The notes: a model not told the origin generated them from the letters alone. Positions 25,566-34,745 are shown, counted from the first letter of the stretch. The stretch is DNA of 64,000 nucleotides from Fen-1135 sp963705275 (GCA_963705275.1 OY970063.1:1922001-1986000); one strand, 5' to 3'. Made by a program: numbers and translations.

Positions 25566-27428
25566 ATGAAAGGGAACACGGGGAAGATCATCAATGTGGA
25601 CCTTACGAGCGGCAGTATCCAGATCGAGACATTGCCGGAAGAGTACTACAAACAATACATCGGGGGCAGCGGTCTCGCCGCAAAGATTTTCTGGGAGCGC
25701 GGACGCTTCGATATCGATCCCCTTGCCCCGGAAGCCATGCTGATCTTCATGAATGGGCCTTTTGCGGGCCTCAAGATCTCCGGTGCCAGCCGCAACAGTG
25801 TGGCCGGGTGCTCTCCGCTGACAGGGCACTGGGGAGATTCATCCTGTGGAGGCTATTTTGCTCCGGAACTCAGATATGCGGGCTATGATGGTCTCATCAT
25901 CACCGGCAAAGCATACAATCCGTCTTATCTTCTGATCAATGACGGCGCCATCCAGATCCTCGATGCGGGGGAATACTGGGGCCGGGGAACAGAAGAGGTC
26001 ACTGCGGCTCTGAAGAAGAAGCTCGGCAAGGATCACCGGACCATGGTCATCGGCCCCGCAGCGGAAAATCTTGTCAAGTATGCCATTATCCTGAACGACG
26101 GCCATGACGCGACGGGCCGGGCTGGTTTCGGCGCCATCATGGGGTCCAAGAATCTCAAGGCCATCGTGGTCAAGGGCTCTAAGAAGGACGTGGAAGTAGC
26201 CAACAAGGCCGGATATGAAGCCTTGCGGAAGGACCTCAACACGCGGATCGTCGAGGCCTTGCCTGCAACCCTCCTACACACGGACGGGACGGCCGCGAAC
26301 CTGATGGGCGGTGTTTATTCCGGGGATGTCCCTGTGAAAAACTGGCAATCAAACTTCTGGGAGGAGGCCGCGGAAGCCCTTTCGGGAAGCACCCTGAGCG
26401 AGGCTTACCTGACGAAGCGTAGCGCTTGCGCCTTCTGCGGCATTGCCTGTAAGAGGATTGTGGAGGTCAAGGAGGGACCGTTCGCCGTGCCGGAAGGGCC
26501 TGGGCCGGAATATGAAACCATCGTCGCTTTCGGAACCCTCATCGGTTCCATCGATCTTGCGGCCACCTGTAAAGCAGGCCGGTTATGCAACGATCTGGGA
26601 CTGGACACAATCTCTGCAGGCGGGACGCTCGCTTGGGCCATGGAGGCCTTTGAAAGAGGAGACCTTACATTGGCCGACACGGACGGCATTCCTCTGAACT
26701 GGGGAGATATGGAGACGGTAATTAGCGTGGTTCTGCCAAAAATAGCCAAGAAGGAGGGAAAGCTGGGTCAGCTTCTGGCCGATGGGAGTGTGGCAGCCGC
26801 GAGAAAGCTCGGCAAGGGTTTTGAATACACGGTTCACAGCAAGGGGCTGGAAGCGCCGATGCATGACCCGCGCGGGGGTGGACACGGCATGGCCTTGACC
26901 TACGCAATGAGCCCCAGAGGGGCCTGCCACGTGGCGGATCCCATGCTGTATGTGGAAATGGGGGCCAGATACTACCCGGAGATTGGATTTGACTATATCT
27001 TAGAGCCAAGAAGCGATGAGAATAAACCGGAGGCAGCGGTTGTGTCTATCACCTTTGGTGCTCTGGAGAACAGTGCCTGCTGGTGCGCCTTTGCCGATGC
27101 CCTCACCATCGCTGACTGGCTGAGCCTGTTCAATGATGTCGCAGGCTACGGATGGGATGTTGAGGACATGTTGAAAGCGGGCCGGCGGGTCTTTTATCTT
27201 AAGCGGCTCATTAATTATCGCTATGGCCTCACTGCGGATGATGACAAGCTGACACCGAGGATGCTGGAGCCCGCCAAGGACGGTGAACCGGCTGGCATCG
27301 AAATGAACTTCGAGGAGATGAAAGCGCGATTCTATGATCTGGTGGGTTTTGACCCGGTGAAGGGCGTCCCCACAAAGGAAAAGCTTGAGGAATACGGTAT
27401 GGCCGAAGAGGCAAAAAAGATTTGGTGA
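25566..27428 (+). CDS. aor: aldehyde:ferredoxin oxidoreductase (tungsten type), copy 1
   Basis: A 620-residue AOR-family enzyme. The N-terminal domain starts GKIINVDLTSGS and carries the pterin-binding segment SGASRNSVAGCSPLTGHWG. The [4Fe-4S] ligands are C288, C291 and C295 (ACAFCGIAC), with a fourth Cys in SACWCAFAD near 500. The C-terminal domains are complete. Such enzymes oxidise aldehydes to acids with ferredoxin, or reduce activated acids in reverse. AGGAG precedes the ATG. It ends the alcohol dehydrogenase run and is followed by a terminator. Confidence 0.92.
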   Translation: MKGNTGKIINVDLTSGSIQIETLPEEYYKQYIGGSGLAAKIFWERGRFDIDPLAPEAMLIFMNGPFAGLKISGASRNSVAGCSPLTGHWGDSSCGGYFAPELRYAGYDGLIITGKAYNPSYLLINDGAIQILDAGEYWGRGTEEVTAALKKKLGKDHRTMVIGPAAENLVKYAIILNDGHDATGRAGFGAIMGSKNLKAIVVKGSKKDVEVANKAGYEALRKDLNTRIVEALPATLLHTDGTAANLMGGVYSGDVPVKNWQSNFWEEAAEALSGSTLSEAYLTKRSACAFCGIACKRIVEVKEGPFAVPEGPGPEYETIVAFGTLIGSIDLAATCKAGRLCNDLGLDTISAGGTLAWAMEAFERGDLTLADTDGIPLNWGDMETVISVVLPKIAKKEGKLGQLLADGSVAAARKLGKGFEYTVHSKGLEAPMHDPRGGGHGMALTYAMSPRGACHVADPMLYVEMGARYYPEIGFDYILEPRSDENKPEAAVVSITFGALENSACWCAFADALTIADWLSLFNDVAGYGWDVEDMLKAGRRVFYLKRLINYRYGLTADDDKLTPRMLEPAKDGEPAGIEMNFEEMKARFYDLVGFDPVKGVPTKEKLEEYGMAEEAKKIW

Positions 27429-27454
27429 TCAAAGTGGTTTAGTTACGGGAATGC

Positions 27455-27490
27455 AGAGGGGATGGTCAAGATGCTGACCCCTCTTTTCGT
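27455..27490 (+). terminator. intrinsic terminator after AOR copy 1
   Basis: AGAGGGG (27455-27461) pairs with CCCCTCT (27478-27484), with an inner GGTCA/TGACC option, followed by TTTCGTT. It lies 27 bases after the AOR stop, so the following carboxylase genes need their own promoter. Confidence 0.5.
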
Positions 27491-27518
27491 TGAATGTAAG
27501 GACATCTATAATCAGCGG

Positions 27519-27548
27519 TTGAGAAGATTATCACATGGAAAATATATA
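27519..27548 (+). promoter_or_regulatory. possible sigma-70 promoter for the carboxylase/AOR2 operon
   Basis: TTGAGA (27519-27524) and TATATA (27543-27548) are 18 bases apart and lie between the AOR1 terminator and the carboxylase genes. The match is fair, not proof. Confidence 0.35.
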
Positions 27549-27629
27549 GAGATATAAATAGGAAGGGGTAGTCTACTTGCATCGTTTTTTGATAAGAAAT
27601 TCCTTTTTCGTGGAGGGGGTGTAAGAAAA

Positions 27630-27794
27630 ATGGTCTTGCGTATCAATGGAATCCATGACAAGCGGGTTCAAAGGTTACTGTTTGAAATGTTGCATTCTGA
27701 AGGAAATGGCCAAGAACAAGACAGGGCAGTCAAATTGGTCGCGAATCTAGCCTGGAAGTGGCCTGGGAAGGAAAGCCCCTCGACAGGTGTTTGA
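27630..27794 (+). CDS. possible 54-residue small protein ahead of the carboxylase genes
   Basis: An ATG at 27630 opens a 54-codon frame (start MVLRINGIHDKRVQRLL) that ends 27 bases before the carboxyltransferase start. GGAGGGGG lies 10-15 bases upstream, a little far. Composition is ordinary and partly helical (residues 10-45). Some acyl-CoA carboxylases in actinobacteria have a small epsilon subunit, but no similarity is visible here. It may be a leader or chance frame. Confidence 0.3.
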   Translation: MVLRINGIHDKRVQRLLFEMLHSEGNGQEQDRAVKLVANLAWKWPGKESPSTGV

Positions 27795-27821
27795 TCAGAA
27801 AAGGATAAATGGAGTACTACA

Positions 27822-29444
27822 ATGAAAGAACGACGAGATCGGAATAGCACCCGGAAGAAAAAGCCGAATCCATCTGCTGTACCGTATGAAACTGTGCCGG
27901 CCACGCAGCGGACTCTGGATGCGCTGGAGGTCATGAGGAATGAGACCCTGAAGGGCGGCGGCACTGAACTCATAGAAGAGCAGCACCGAAGAGGAAAGCT
28001 GAGTGCGCGGGAACGGATCGATCTGCTACTCGATGAGGGCTCCTTTGAGGAGTTTGACCTTCTGAAGACAGGCAGGGGCGGCGCCTTCGGCGGAGAAAAG
28101 ACATATCCTGGAGACGGTGTGGTGACAGGACATGGCACAATCGACGGCAGGGAAGTATTTATGTTCAGTCAGGATTTTACGGTGAGGGGCGGGTCGCTAG
28201 GCGAAGCCCACTCCCAGAAGATCAGCAAGGTGATGGATCATGCCGTCAGGGTAGGGGCTCCAATCATAGGACTCAACGACTCTGGCGGCGCAAGGATTCA
28301 GGAAGGGGTGGACGCGCTAGCTTCCTACGGAGATATCTTCAAGAGGAACGCCTTAGCCAGTGGCATTATCCCGCAAATTTCCTGCATCATGGGGCCCTGC
28401 GCAGGCGGTGCCGTATATAGCCCCGCTCTTACCGACTTCGTCTTCATGGTCGAGGATACGTCCTACATGTATGTGACAGGTCCGAATGTAGTGGAGACCA
28501 TTACCCATACGGCAATTTCGCACGAAGACCTCGGCGGCGCGAAGGTTCATGCCGAAAAGAGCGGAGTCGCTCATTTTGTGCTCCCCAACGATATCATGTG
28601 CCTGCGGGAAGTCAGGAGGTTGATTAATTACCTTCCCTCCAACAACAAACAAAGAACACCTATTCTGGACCTCAGTGATCCCGTTGGACGGACTGACCCA
28701 GCCCTGGATTATCTTGTACCTGAAAATTCCAACCAGAGTTACGACATGAAGGTCTGCATTAACAGTATCCTTGACGGTGCCGAGTTTCTGGAAGTCCAAT
28801 CTTATTATGCGAAGAACATCATATGCGGTTTTGGGCGCATGGGGGGCCAGACAATAGGGATAGTAGCGAATCAGCCGGCAGTTCTGGCGGGGGTGCTGGA
28901 TAACAGTGCCTCAACCAAAGCAGCACGGTTTGTCCGTTTTTGTGACGCCTTCAACATTCCAATTATATGTCTCGTTGATGTACCTGGTTTTATGCCGGGA
29001 CCGGAACAGGAGCAGGGAGGAATCATCCGCCACGGCGCCAAGCTGCTCTATGCCTTTATTGAGGCCACCGTGCCACGTATCACTGTCATCGTCCGCAAGG
29101 CTTACGGTGGGGCCTACGTCGTGATGAATTCCAAACACATCGGCAGTGACATCAGTTATGCATGGCCCACGGCGGAGATTGCCGTGATGGGTCCCAAGGG
29201 TGCAGCGGAGGTGATTTTCAGGAAAGAGATAAAAGACTCATCCGATCCCGAAAAAACACTTGCAGCGCGAACAGAGGAATACAGAAAGACATACGTCAAT
29301 CCCTTTCTGTCCGCCCAGAGGGGATACATCGATGATGTAATTTTCCCCAGGGACACACGGCACCGGATCATCCGGAGTCTTCAGTTTCTGGAAGTTAAAA
29401 AGAGGGAAAGGCCGGAACGAATGCACGGAAATGTTCCTCTTTAA
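27822..29444 (+). CDS. acyl-CoA carboxylase, carboxyltransferase (beta) subunit
   Basis: A 540-residue protein of the propionyl-/acetyl-CoA carboxylase beta type. Two crotonase-fold halves are visible: the N half with GGSLGEAHSQKI, LNDSGGARIQEGV and GPCAGGAVYSPA; the C half with DVPGFMPGPEQE and YGGAYVVMNSKHIGSD. In propionyl-CoA carboxylases the residue after GGAY is Asp; here it is Val433, closer to acetyl-CoA carboxylases (Ile). This suggests a non-propionyl acyl specificity. The next gene, 9 bases downstream, encodes biotin carboxylase plus biotin carrier, so the pair is a complete carboxylase. Confidence 0.92.
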   Translation: MKERRDRNSTRKKKPNPSAVPYETVPATQRTLDALEVMRNETLKGGGTELIEEQHRRGKLSARERIDLLLDEGSFEEFDLLKTGRGGAFGGEKTYPGDGVVTGHGTIDGREVFMFSQDFTVRGGSLGEAHSQKISKVMDHAVRVGAPIIGLNDSGGARIQEGVDALASYGDIFKRNALASGIIPQISCIMGPCAGGAVYSPALTDFVFMVEDTSYMYVTGPNVVETITHTAISHEDLGGAKVHAEKSGVAHFVLPNDIMCLREVRRLINYLPSNNKQRTPILDLSDPVGRTDPALDYLVPENSNQSYDMKVCINSILDGAEFLEVQSYYAKNIICGFGRMGGQTIGIVANQPAVLAGVLDNSASTKAARFVRFCDAFNIPIICLVDVPGFMPGPEQEQGGIIRHGAKLLYAFIEATVPRITVIVRKAYGGAYVVMNSKHIGSDISYAWPTAEIAVMGPKGAAEVIFRKEIKDSSDPEKTLAARTEEYRKTYVNPFLSAQRGYIDDVIFPRDTRHRIIRSLQFLEVKKRERPERMHGNVPL

Positions 29445-29453
29445 GGAAACGCT

Positions 29454-31508
29454 ATGTTTAAAAAAATCCTCATTGCGAACCGGGGCGAAATAGCTGTCCG
29501 CATAATGAGTACGTGTAAAAGGCTGGGCGTCAAGACGGTGGCAGTCTATTCAGACGTGGATTCCCGTTCCCTCCACGTCAGAGAAGCGGACGAAAAGGCC
29601 TTCTTAGGGGGTGCAAGACCGGAAGAATCGTATCTGGTGAAGGATAAAATCATCGATATTGCCATTTCCCATGGGTGTCAGGCGATCCATCCGGGATACG
29701 GTTTTCTATCGGAAAATCCTGAATTTGCTGAAATGGTCTCGCAGGCAGGACTGGTGTTTATCGGTCCTCCGGCATCAGTCATCGCACAACTGGGCGATAA
29801 AATGGCCGCAAAGGCGTTTGCCGAAAAGCTCGGCATACCGGTAAAGCCCGGACATAAGGAATCTATCTCCACGCTTAGAGAAGCGGAAGCGATTGTAGAA
29901 CGGATTGGATACCCCTTGATGATCAGGCCGTCTCGCGCCGGAGGAGGAAGAGGGATACGAGTTGTGGAGAGCCGGGAGAAGTTGCGTACTGCCGTGGAGT
30001 CCTGCCAAAACGAATCGAGAAAGGCCTTTGGAACGGATGAATTCTTTATGGAGCGCTATATTGAGAGAATCCGTCATATAGAGATACAGATCATTGCCGA
30101 TCATTACGGTAATGTAATTCACCTGGGGGAGAGGGAATGTTCCATCCAGAGACGGTATCAGAAAATAATTGAGGAGACTCCCTCGACCGCTGTTGATGAC
30201 CGGCTGCGTGAGCGCATGGGCGCCATGGCTTGTAATCTTGCGCGGGAGGCGGGTTATGCAAACGTGGGCACGGTCGAATTTATCCTCGATAATAAAGATA
30301 AGAGCGTCTACTTCCTGGAGATGAATACACGTCTCCAGGTTGAGCACCCTGTGACAGAAATGGTAACCCGCCTTGATCTGGTGGAACTACAACTTTGCAT
30401 TGCGGCAGGGGAAAAACTTCCAATCCGTCAGAAAGACGTCATCCGAACCGGATGGGCTGTGGAAGCGCGGATCTGCGCCGAGGATCCCGCCAGGAATTTT
30501 CTGCCGGTGACCGGCATGATTACGCGGTATGCAACAGCCCGCATAAAGAACGTCAGAATTGACAGAAGCATTGAAGCAGGAAGTGTTGTCAGCACTTATT
30601 ACGATTCACTGCTTTCCAAGGTGATTGCCTGGGGTGAAACAAGGAAGGAGGCAGTCGAATCAATCGTCCAGGCGCTGAACGCATATCACATCGAGGGATT
30701 AATCACCAATGTTGATTTTGTGAATGCCGTCCTCAATCACCCATTGTTTATGGAAGGCGACCTGTCGACGGATTTCATTGATGAGCACTTTGAGCGAGGT
30801 CAGATGAAGCTGCCTCCGCCCGAAGAGTGGCTTCATTTTATGGCCATAGCCGTGACCCTCATCTATCACAATCGACAATCGCTGGTTCACGAATCCCTCA
30901 AGCCGATGATGGCGAAAGTGGGCGCTCCACAACAGTCAAAAGACCGGATCACTTACATGGTGAGAGCGGAGGACGTCTCTCTTGAATTAAGCCTTATTGT
31001 CAATCCGGCTCCTCGGAACTGGACTGTCGTGGTAGACGGGGTTAAGTACGAGGTTGTAACGCCAGAATTTGAGTTTTACAGGCGTCGTATCAAACTCAAG
31101 ATCGGCGGAAGAACCCAATTCTTCCATACTCGCTACAGGGATAATAACATATGGGTAGCCTATCGCGGCGTCACTCGCACGTTCGGAATCTACACCCCCC
31201 TGGAATGGAAACTTTATTACCACATGCCGAAGCCGAAAAAGATACCCCCTGAGGACGTCGTTCGCTGCCCCATGCCGGGAGTGGTGGTCGCCATCCCGGT
31301 AAGGAATGGAGAACGTATCTATCGCGGCCAGGATCTCGTAAGCATAGAGTCTATGAAGATGGAAACTTTCGTCGCATCTCCGAGTGACGGGTTAGTAGAA
31401 AAGATCCATGTCACTCCCGGGCAGACTGTTGAGACGGGGGACATTCTTATCCAACTGACAACGGATGCTTTGCCTTCAGAAGAAGAGTTAGATATCTTTT
31501 ATGGTTGA
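29454..31508 (+). CDS. acyl-CoA carboxylase, biotin carboxylase plus biotin carrier (alpha) subunit
   Basis: A 684-residue protein. Residues 1-450 form biotin carboxylase (KILIANRGEIAVRI, IHPGYGFLSEN, EMNTRLQVEHPVTE). A BT-like linker follows, and the last 75 residues form a biotinyl domain with the biotinylated Lys635 in SIESMKMET. Unusually, the ATP-grasp glycine loop reads MIRPSRAGGGRG (156-167), where most enzymes have MIKA followed by four or five Gly, and QRRYQK replaces QRRHQK. It is probably still active, since the other catalytic residues remain. It overlaps the next reading frame by a few bases. It is the only biotin carboxylase in the window and could also serve the second carboxyltransferase at 42 kb. 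Confidence 0.92.
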   Translation: MFKKILIANRGEIAVRIMSTCKRLGVKTVAVYSDVDSRSLHVREADEKAFLGGARPEESYLVKDKIIDIAISHGCQAIHPGYGFLSENPEFAEMVSQAGLVFIGPPASVIAQLGDKMAAKAFAEKLGIPVKPGHKESISTLREAEAIVERIGYPLMIRPSRAGGGRGIRVVESREKLRTAVESCQNESRKAFGTDEFFMERYIERIRHIEIQIIADHYGNVIHLGERECSIQRRYQKIIEETPSTAVDDRLRERMGAMACNLAREAGYANVGTVEFILDNKDKSVYFLEMNTRLQVEHPVTEMVTRLDLVELQLCIAAGEKLPIRQKDVIRTGWAVEARICAEDPARNFLPVTGMITRYATARIKNVRIDRSIEAGSVVSTYYDSLLSKVIAWGETRKEAVESIVQALNAYHIEGLITNVDFVNAVLNHPLFMEGDLSTDFIDEHFERGQMKLPPPEEWLHFMAIAVTLIYHNRQSLVHESLKPMMAKVGAPQQSKDRITYMVRAEDVSLELSLIVNPAPRNWTVVVDGVKYEVVTPEFEFYRRRIKLKIGGRTQFFHTRYRDNNIWVAYRGVTRTFGIYTPLEWKLYYHMPKPKKIPPEDVVRCPMPGVVVAIPVRNGERIYRGQDLVSIESMKMETFVASPSDGLVEKIHVTPGQTVETGDILIQLTTDALPSEEELDIFYG

Positions 31509-31518
31509 GGACACTGGA

Positions 31519-33486
31519 ATGAAGTTCGGGTACATGGGAAAAATCTTGATGGTGGATCTTTCCACGCGTGTCATACGTGAGGAGGTTGTTCCCGACCGTG
31601 TTTACGAACAATACCTCTCGGGCATGGGTTTGGCTGCCTATATTCTTTACGGCAGGATCCCTGCGGGCGCCGATCCACTCGGTCCCGAAAATATCATAGG
31701 CTTTGTCTCCGGCCTTCTGACGGGGACGGGCAGTCTCTTTGCCGGAAGGTGGATGGTAGCGGCAAAATCACCCCTCACCGGCGGATGGGGGGAGGCAAAC
31801 TGCGGCGGCAGTTTTTCGCCGGCGATCAAGCGCTGCGGCTATGACGGCATTTTTTTTATGGGGATAAGCGAAAACCCTGTCTATCTTTATGTGAATGAAG
31901 GCGGCGCGGAGCTTCGCGATGCGTCACATTTATGGGGCAGGGATGCGGTAGAAACGGAGGCGATGCTGATTGCGGAGACGAGTGCCAATTCACGGATTGC
32001 AGTCATCGGACCCGCAGGAGAGAGGCTTTCCCTCATCTCCGGCATCTGCAATGACAGAGGAAGAATGGCCGCGCGGTCGGGGCTCGGCGCTGTCATGGGC
32101 GCAAAGAGGCTAAAGGCCGTTGTCCTCGGCGGCAAGAAGAGGATCGATGTCCATAACACGGCTGAGATAAAGAGATTGAGTCAGATGTGCAACCGATGGG
32201 TGCAGTTTCAACCGCCTATCTTTGCCGGGCCTGTTGCTGCATATGTAGGCGCCCTCATGCGGATCCTGCCCGTACAGATGGCCATGGACGGGCTGATCTA
32301 TAAGATACTGCTCAAGAAGTGGGGCACAGGCGGCATGAACCAGATGTCTGTCGAGATAGGGGATGCGCCGATAAAAAACTGGCGGGGCAGCAACGTGGAC
32401 TGGGGAATAAAGAAATCTCTATCCGTAAACCCGGATGCAATCATAAGGTATGAAAAGGTGAAATATCACTGCTATGCCTGTCCCCTGGGCTGCGGCGGCA
32501 TATGTGTAACAAAGGGGAAATACGGAGAGACGCACAAGCCGGAGTATGAAACAGTCCTTTCCTTAGGCGGTCTGTGCATGAATGCAGACATGGACAGCAT
32601 CTTCCATCTCAATGAGATATTGAACAGAGCCGGCATGGATACAATCTCTGCAGGCAGCACCGTGGCCTTCGCCATTGAGTGCTATGAGGCAGGCATCCTC
32701 ACAAAAAAAGATACGGATGGGCTCGAACTCGCCTGGGGTAATTCGGAAGCAATAGTTGCCCTTATTGAAAAAATGATCAGGCGCGATGGCATCGGCGATT
32801 TACTGGCAGATGGTTCAAAGGTAGCCGCGCGCAAGATCGGCAAGGAAGCAGGAGTATCTGCGATCCATGCCGGCGGCCAGGATCTCCCCATGCACGACGG
32901 CAGGAACGACCCAGGTTATAACGTCCATTACTCCGTGGAAGCCGCACCAGGCAGGCATACTGTAGGCGCCCAGATGTATTATGAGATGTTCCAGCTTTGG
33001 AAGGTGGCAAAAGGGCTACCGCGCGTGAAGCCTCTCTATTTCAAGGGCAGAAAATACGTGGCGGATGAAGAGAAAGCCGTGACGGCCGCTCTGTGCAGCA
33101 AGTTTATGAATATCGTCAACTGCGCCGGTCTATGCCTATTTGGCGTCTTCCTTGGTGCAAAGAGGACGCCGACATTTTCCTGGCTGAATGCGGCGACAGG
33201 ATGGAACAAGACGCCTGAGGAATACCTGGATATCGGGGCGCGAATCCAGACGCTGAAGCAGGCCTTCAATATCAAACATGGCATTGATCCAAGGTCGTTT
33301 CGGCCGGGCGACAGGGTCATCGGGAAACCGGCGCAGACCGAAGGGGCGAACCGGGGAAGAACGGTGGACATGGGAAAATTGATAAGCGACTATTATCGGC
33401 AGTTCGGGTGGGACCCCGAGACGGGGAGACCAACAGAAGATAGTATTGACCGTTTGAGCCTCCGTGGCGAGGAACATGGCATATAA
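31519..33486 (+). CDS. aldehyde:ferredoxin oxidoreductase family protein, copy 2
   Basis: A 655-residue AOR-family protein. The pterin-binding segment is AKSPLTGGWGEANCGG; the cluster ligands are C318, C321 and C325 (HCYACPLGC), with a later Cys in NCAGLCLFG. It is divergent from copy 1, with an insertion near 225-265. The ATG at 31519 is preferred because GAGGA lies upstream and the AOR start (MGKILMVDLS) follows. An ATG at 31501 in the same frame overlaps the carboxylase gene. It is followed directly by a polyferredoxin, its likely electron partner. Confidence 0.88.
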   Translation: MKFGYMGKILMVDLSTRVIREEVVPDRVYEQYLSGMGLAAYILYGRIPAGADPLGPENIIGFVSGLLTGTGSLFAGRWMVAAKSPLTGGWGEANCGGSFSPAIKRCGYDGIFFMGISENPVYLYVNEGGAELRDASHLWGRDAVETEAMLIAETSANSRIAVIGPAGERLSLISGICNDRGRMAARSGLGAVMGAKRLKAVVLGGKKRIDVHNTAEIKRLSQMCNRWVQFQPPIFAGPVAAYVGALMRILPVQMAMDGLIYKILLKKWGTGGMNQMSVEIGDAPIKNWRGSNVDWGIKKSLSVNPDAIIRYEKVKYHCYACPLGCGGICVTKGKYGETHKPEYETVLSLGGLCMNADMDSIFHLNEILNRAGMDTISAGSTVAFAIECYEAGILTKKDTDGLELAWGNSEAIVALIEKMIRRDGIGDLLADGSKVAARKIGKEAGVSAIHAGGQDLPMHDGRNDPGYNVHYSVEAAPGRHTVGAQMYYEMFQLWKVAKGLPRVKPLYFKGRKYVADEEKAVTAALCSKFMNIVNCAGLCLFGVFLGAKRTPTFSWLNAATGWNKTPEEYLDIGARIQTLKQAFNIKHGIDPRSFRPGDRVIGKPAQTEGANRGRTVDMGKLISDYYRQFGWDPETGRPTEDSIDRLSLRGEEHGI

Positions 33487-33898
33487 GATTACGGATAAGT
33501 GCAATGGCTGCGGCGCATGCAAGAGGCATTGCCCGACTGATGCAATAACGGGGAATAAAAATGCGCTTCATATTATTGCTACGAATCGGTGTATTGAGTG
33601 CGGCGCCTGCGGGCGCATCTGTCCGGTGGAGGCAGTGAAGGACCCCTTTGGCATTTTCTGTCCAATGGTAAAGAGATCTCTCTGGGAGAGACCGCAGTTC
33701 GACAAGATTACATGCATGTCCTGCAGGATTTGCATAGACGCCTGTCCTGTTCATTGTCTTGGCCTATCTCACGCGGCAAATCACAATGACACGCACGGAC
33801 GCCCTTATATGGCGAATGAAAAGACATGCATCGGATGCGGCTTCTGCGCCAAAGAATGTCCTGTTGGAGCTGTTACCATGATCGTATCTCAATCATAA
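33476..33898 (+). CDS. polyferredoxin with four [4Fe-4S]-type motifs
   Basis: A 140-residue protein with four CxxCxxCxxxCP motifs: CNGCGACKRHCP, CIECGACGRICP, CMSCRICIDACP and CIGCGFCAKECP. It could hold up to four [4Fe-4S] clusters. It overlaps the end of AOR copy 2 by 11 bases, with GAGG just before the ATG, indicating translational coupling. It is the likely electron acceptor or donor of that AOR, linking aldehyde oxidation to ferredoxin-dependent reactions. Confidence 0.9.
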   Translation: MAYKITDKCNGCGACKRHCPTDAITGNKNALHIIATNRCIECGACGRICPVEAVKDPFGIFCPMVKRSLWERPQFDKITCMSCRICIDACPVHCLGLSHAANHNDTHGRPYMANEKTCIGCGFCAKECPVGAVTMIVSQS

Positions 33899-33991
33899 TA
33901 TCTTCTCACGTAACGGAGGGCTTGATAAAGGATACATGGTAGTTTATTATGATAGCGAATAATAAAATCAAAAGGAGAAAGGAGTTCACAT

Positions 33992-34243
33992 ATGCAGCCG
34001 CCTGTTAAGGTATACACGCTGAGTACGTGCAGCCACTGCAAATCGACGAAGAAATTGCTCGATGAGTGTCATGTTAAATACGAATTCACCGACGTGGATT
34101 TGCTTTCTAACGAGGAGAAGAAGATCATTATAGACGATGTCAAAAAAATAAATCCGCACTGTACATTTCCCACGATAGTCATCGGAGACAAAATCATTGT
34201 GGGATTTGATGAGACGAAGATCAGAAAGGCACTCGGACTATAA
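33992..34243 (+). CDS. glutaredoxin-like thiol-disulfide protein
   Basis: An 83-residue thioredoxin-fold protein with the active-site CSHC near residues 13-16 (STCSHCKSTKK), a cis-Pro motif CTFPTIVIGD, and an ending typical of NrdH or small glutaredoxins. AAAGGAG precedes the ATG. Its stop overlaps the start of the FTR-like gene by one base (TAATG), so they are coupled. It is the likely substrate of that reductase. Confidence 0.87.
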   Translation: MQPPVKVYTLSTCSHCKSTKKLLDECHVKYEFTDVDLLSNEEKKIIIDDVKKINPHCTFPTIVIGDKIIVGFDETKIRKALGL

Positions 34244-34578
34244 TGGAAGCCGAACAATTTTACGAAATGCTGAGGAAGATACAGGAGCCCAAAGGCTATT
34301 TTTTCAGCAGGGATAAGGAATGGGTGCTTGATATCCTGAGAGGGCTCCTCACAAACAAGGAGCGTCACGGCTACATGTCATGTCCCTGCCGCCTGGCATC
34401 AGGAGACCGGGAAAAAGATAGAGACATTATCTGTCCCTGTGTCTATCGTACGCCCGATGTAGAAGAGTACGGAAGCTGCTACTGCAATCTTTATGTTTCG
34501 AAGAAATGGAACGAAGATAAGATTCCACACGTGTATGTGCCGGAAAGGCGTCCTCCGGAGAAGAACCCTATTCTATAG
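34243..34578 (+). CDS. ferredoxin:thioredoxin reductase catalytic (beta)-like subunit
   Basis: A 111-residue protein with the FTR-beta cysteine pattern: CPCR, CPC and CYC groups in MSCPCRLASGD, IICPCVYRTPDVEEYGSCYCNL. These hold one [4Fe-4S] cluster and an active disulfide. The enzyme passes electrons from ferredoxin to a thioredoxin-like partner, here probably the coupled glutaredoxin-like protein. Together with the upstream polyferredoxin this forms a ferredoxin-to-thiol relay. Confidence 0.87.
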   Translation: MEAEQFYEMLRKIQEPKGYFFSRDKEWVLDILRGLLTNKERHGYMSCPCRLASGDREKDRDIICPCVYRTPDVEEYGSCYCNLYVSKKWNEDKIPHVYVPERRPPEKNPIL

Positions 34579-34684
34579 GTTGATCGTCTTTAATCTTCCA
34601 GGAGTATTATAGTTTAGCAACTGCACGCTGCCTGATTCACAGGAGCGACAAAAAAGGTTGAAGTTTAGTTTTTATTTTGGTATG

Positions 34685-34745
34685 AGTTCTTTAACAAAAG
34701 TACTTGCCCGTTTAGCGGTTCCGTGGGAACCGTGAGGAAAGAACT
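34685..34745 (+). ncRNA. candidate structured RNA / riboswitch-like leader of the fatty acid transporter gene
   Basis: AGTTCTTT (34685-34692) pairs perfectly with AAAGAACT (34738-34745). Inside, CGGTTCC-GTG-GGAACCG (34716-34732) is a perfect seven-base-pair hairpin, and an AAGTAC element near 34698 can pair with GTACTT (34758-34763) outside the closing stem. A strong terminator follows at 34768 and then the transporter gene. This aptamer-then-terminator order is typical of a riboswitch, but I do not recognise the class. It could also be a short regulatory RNA ending at the terminator. Confidence 0.45.
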
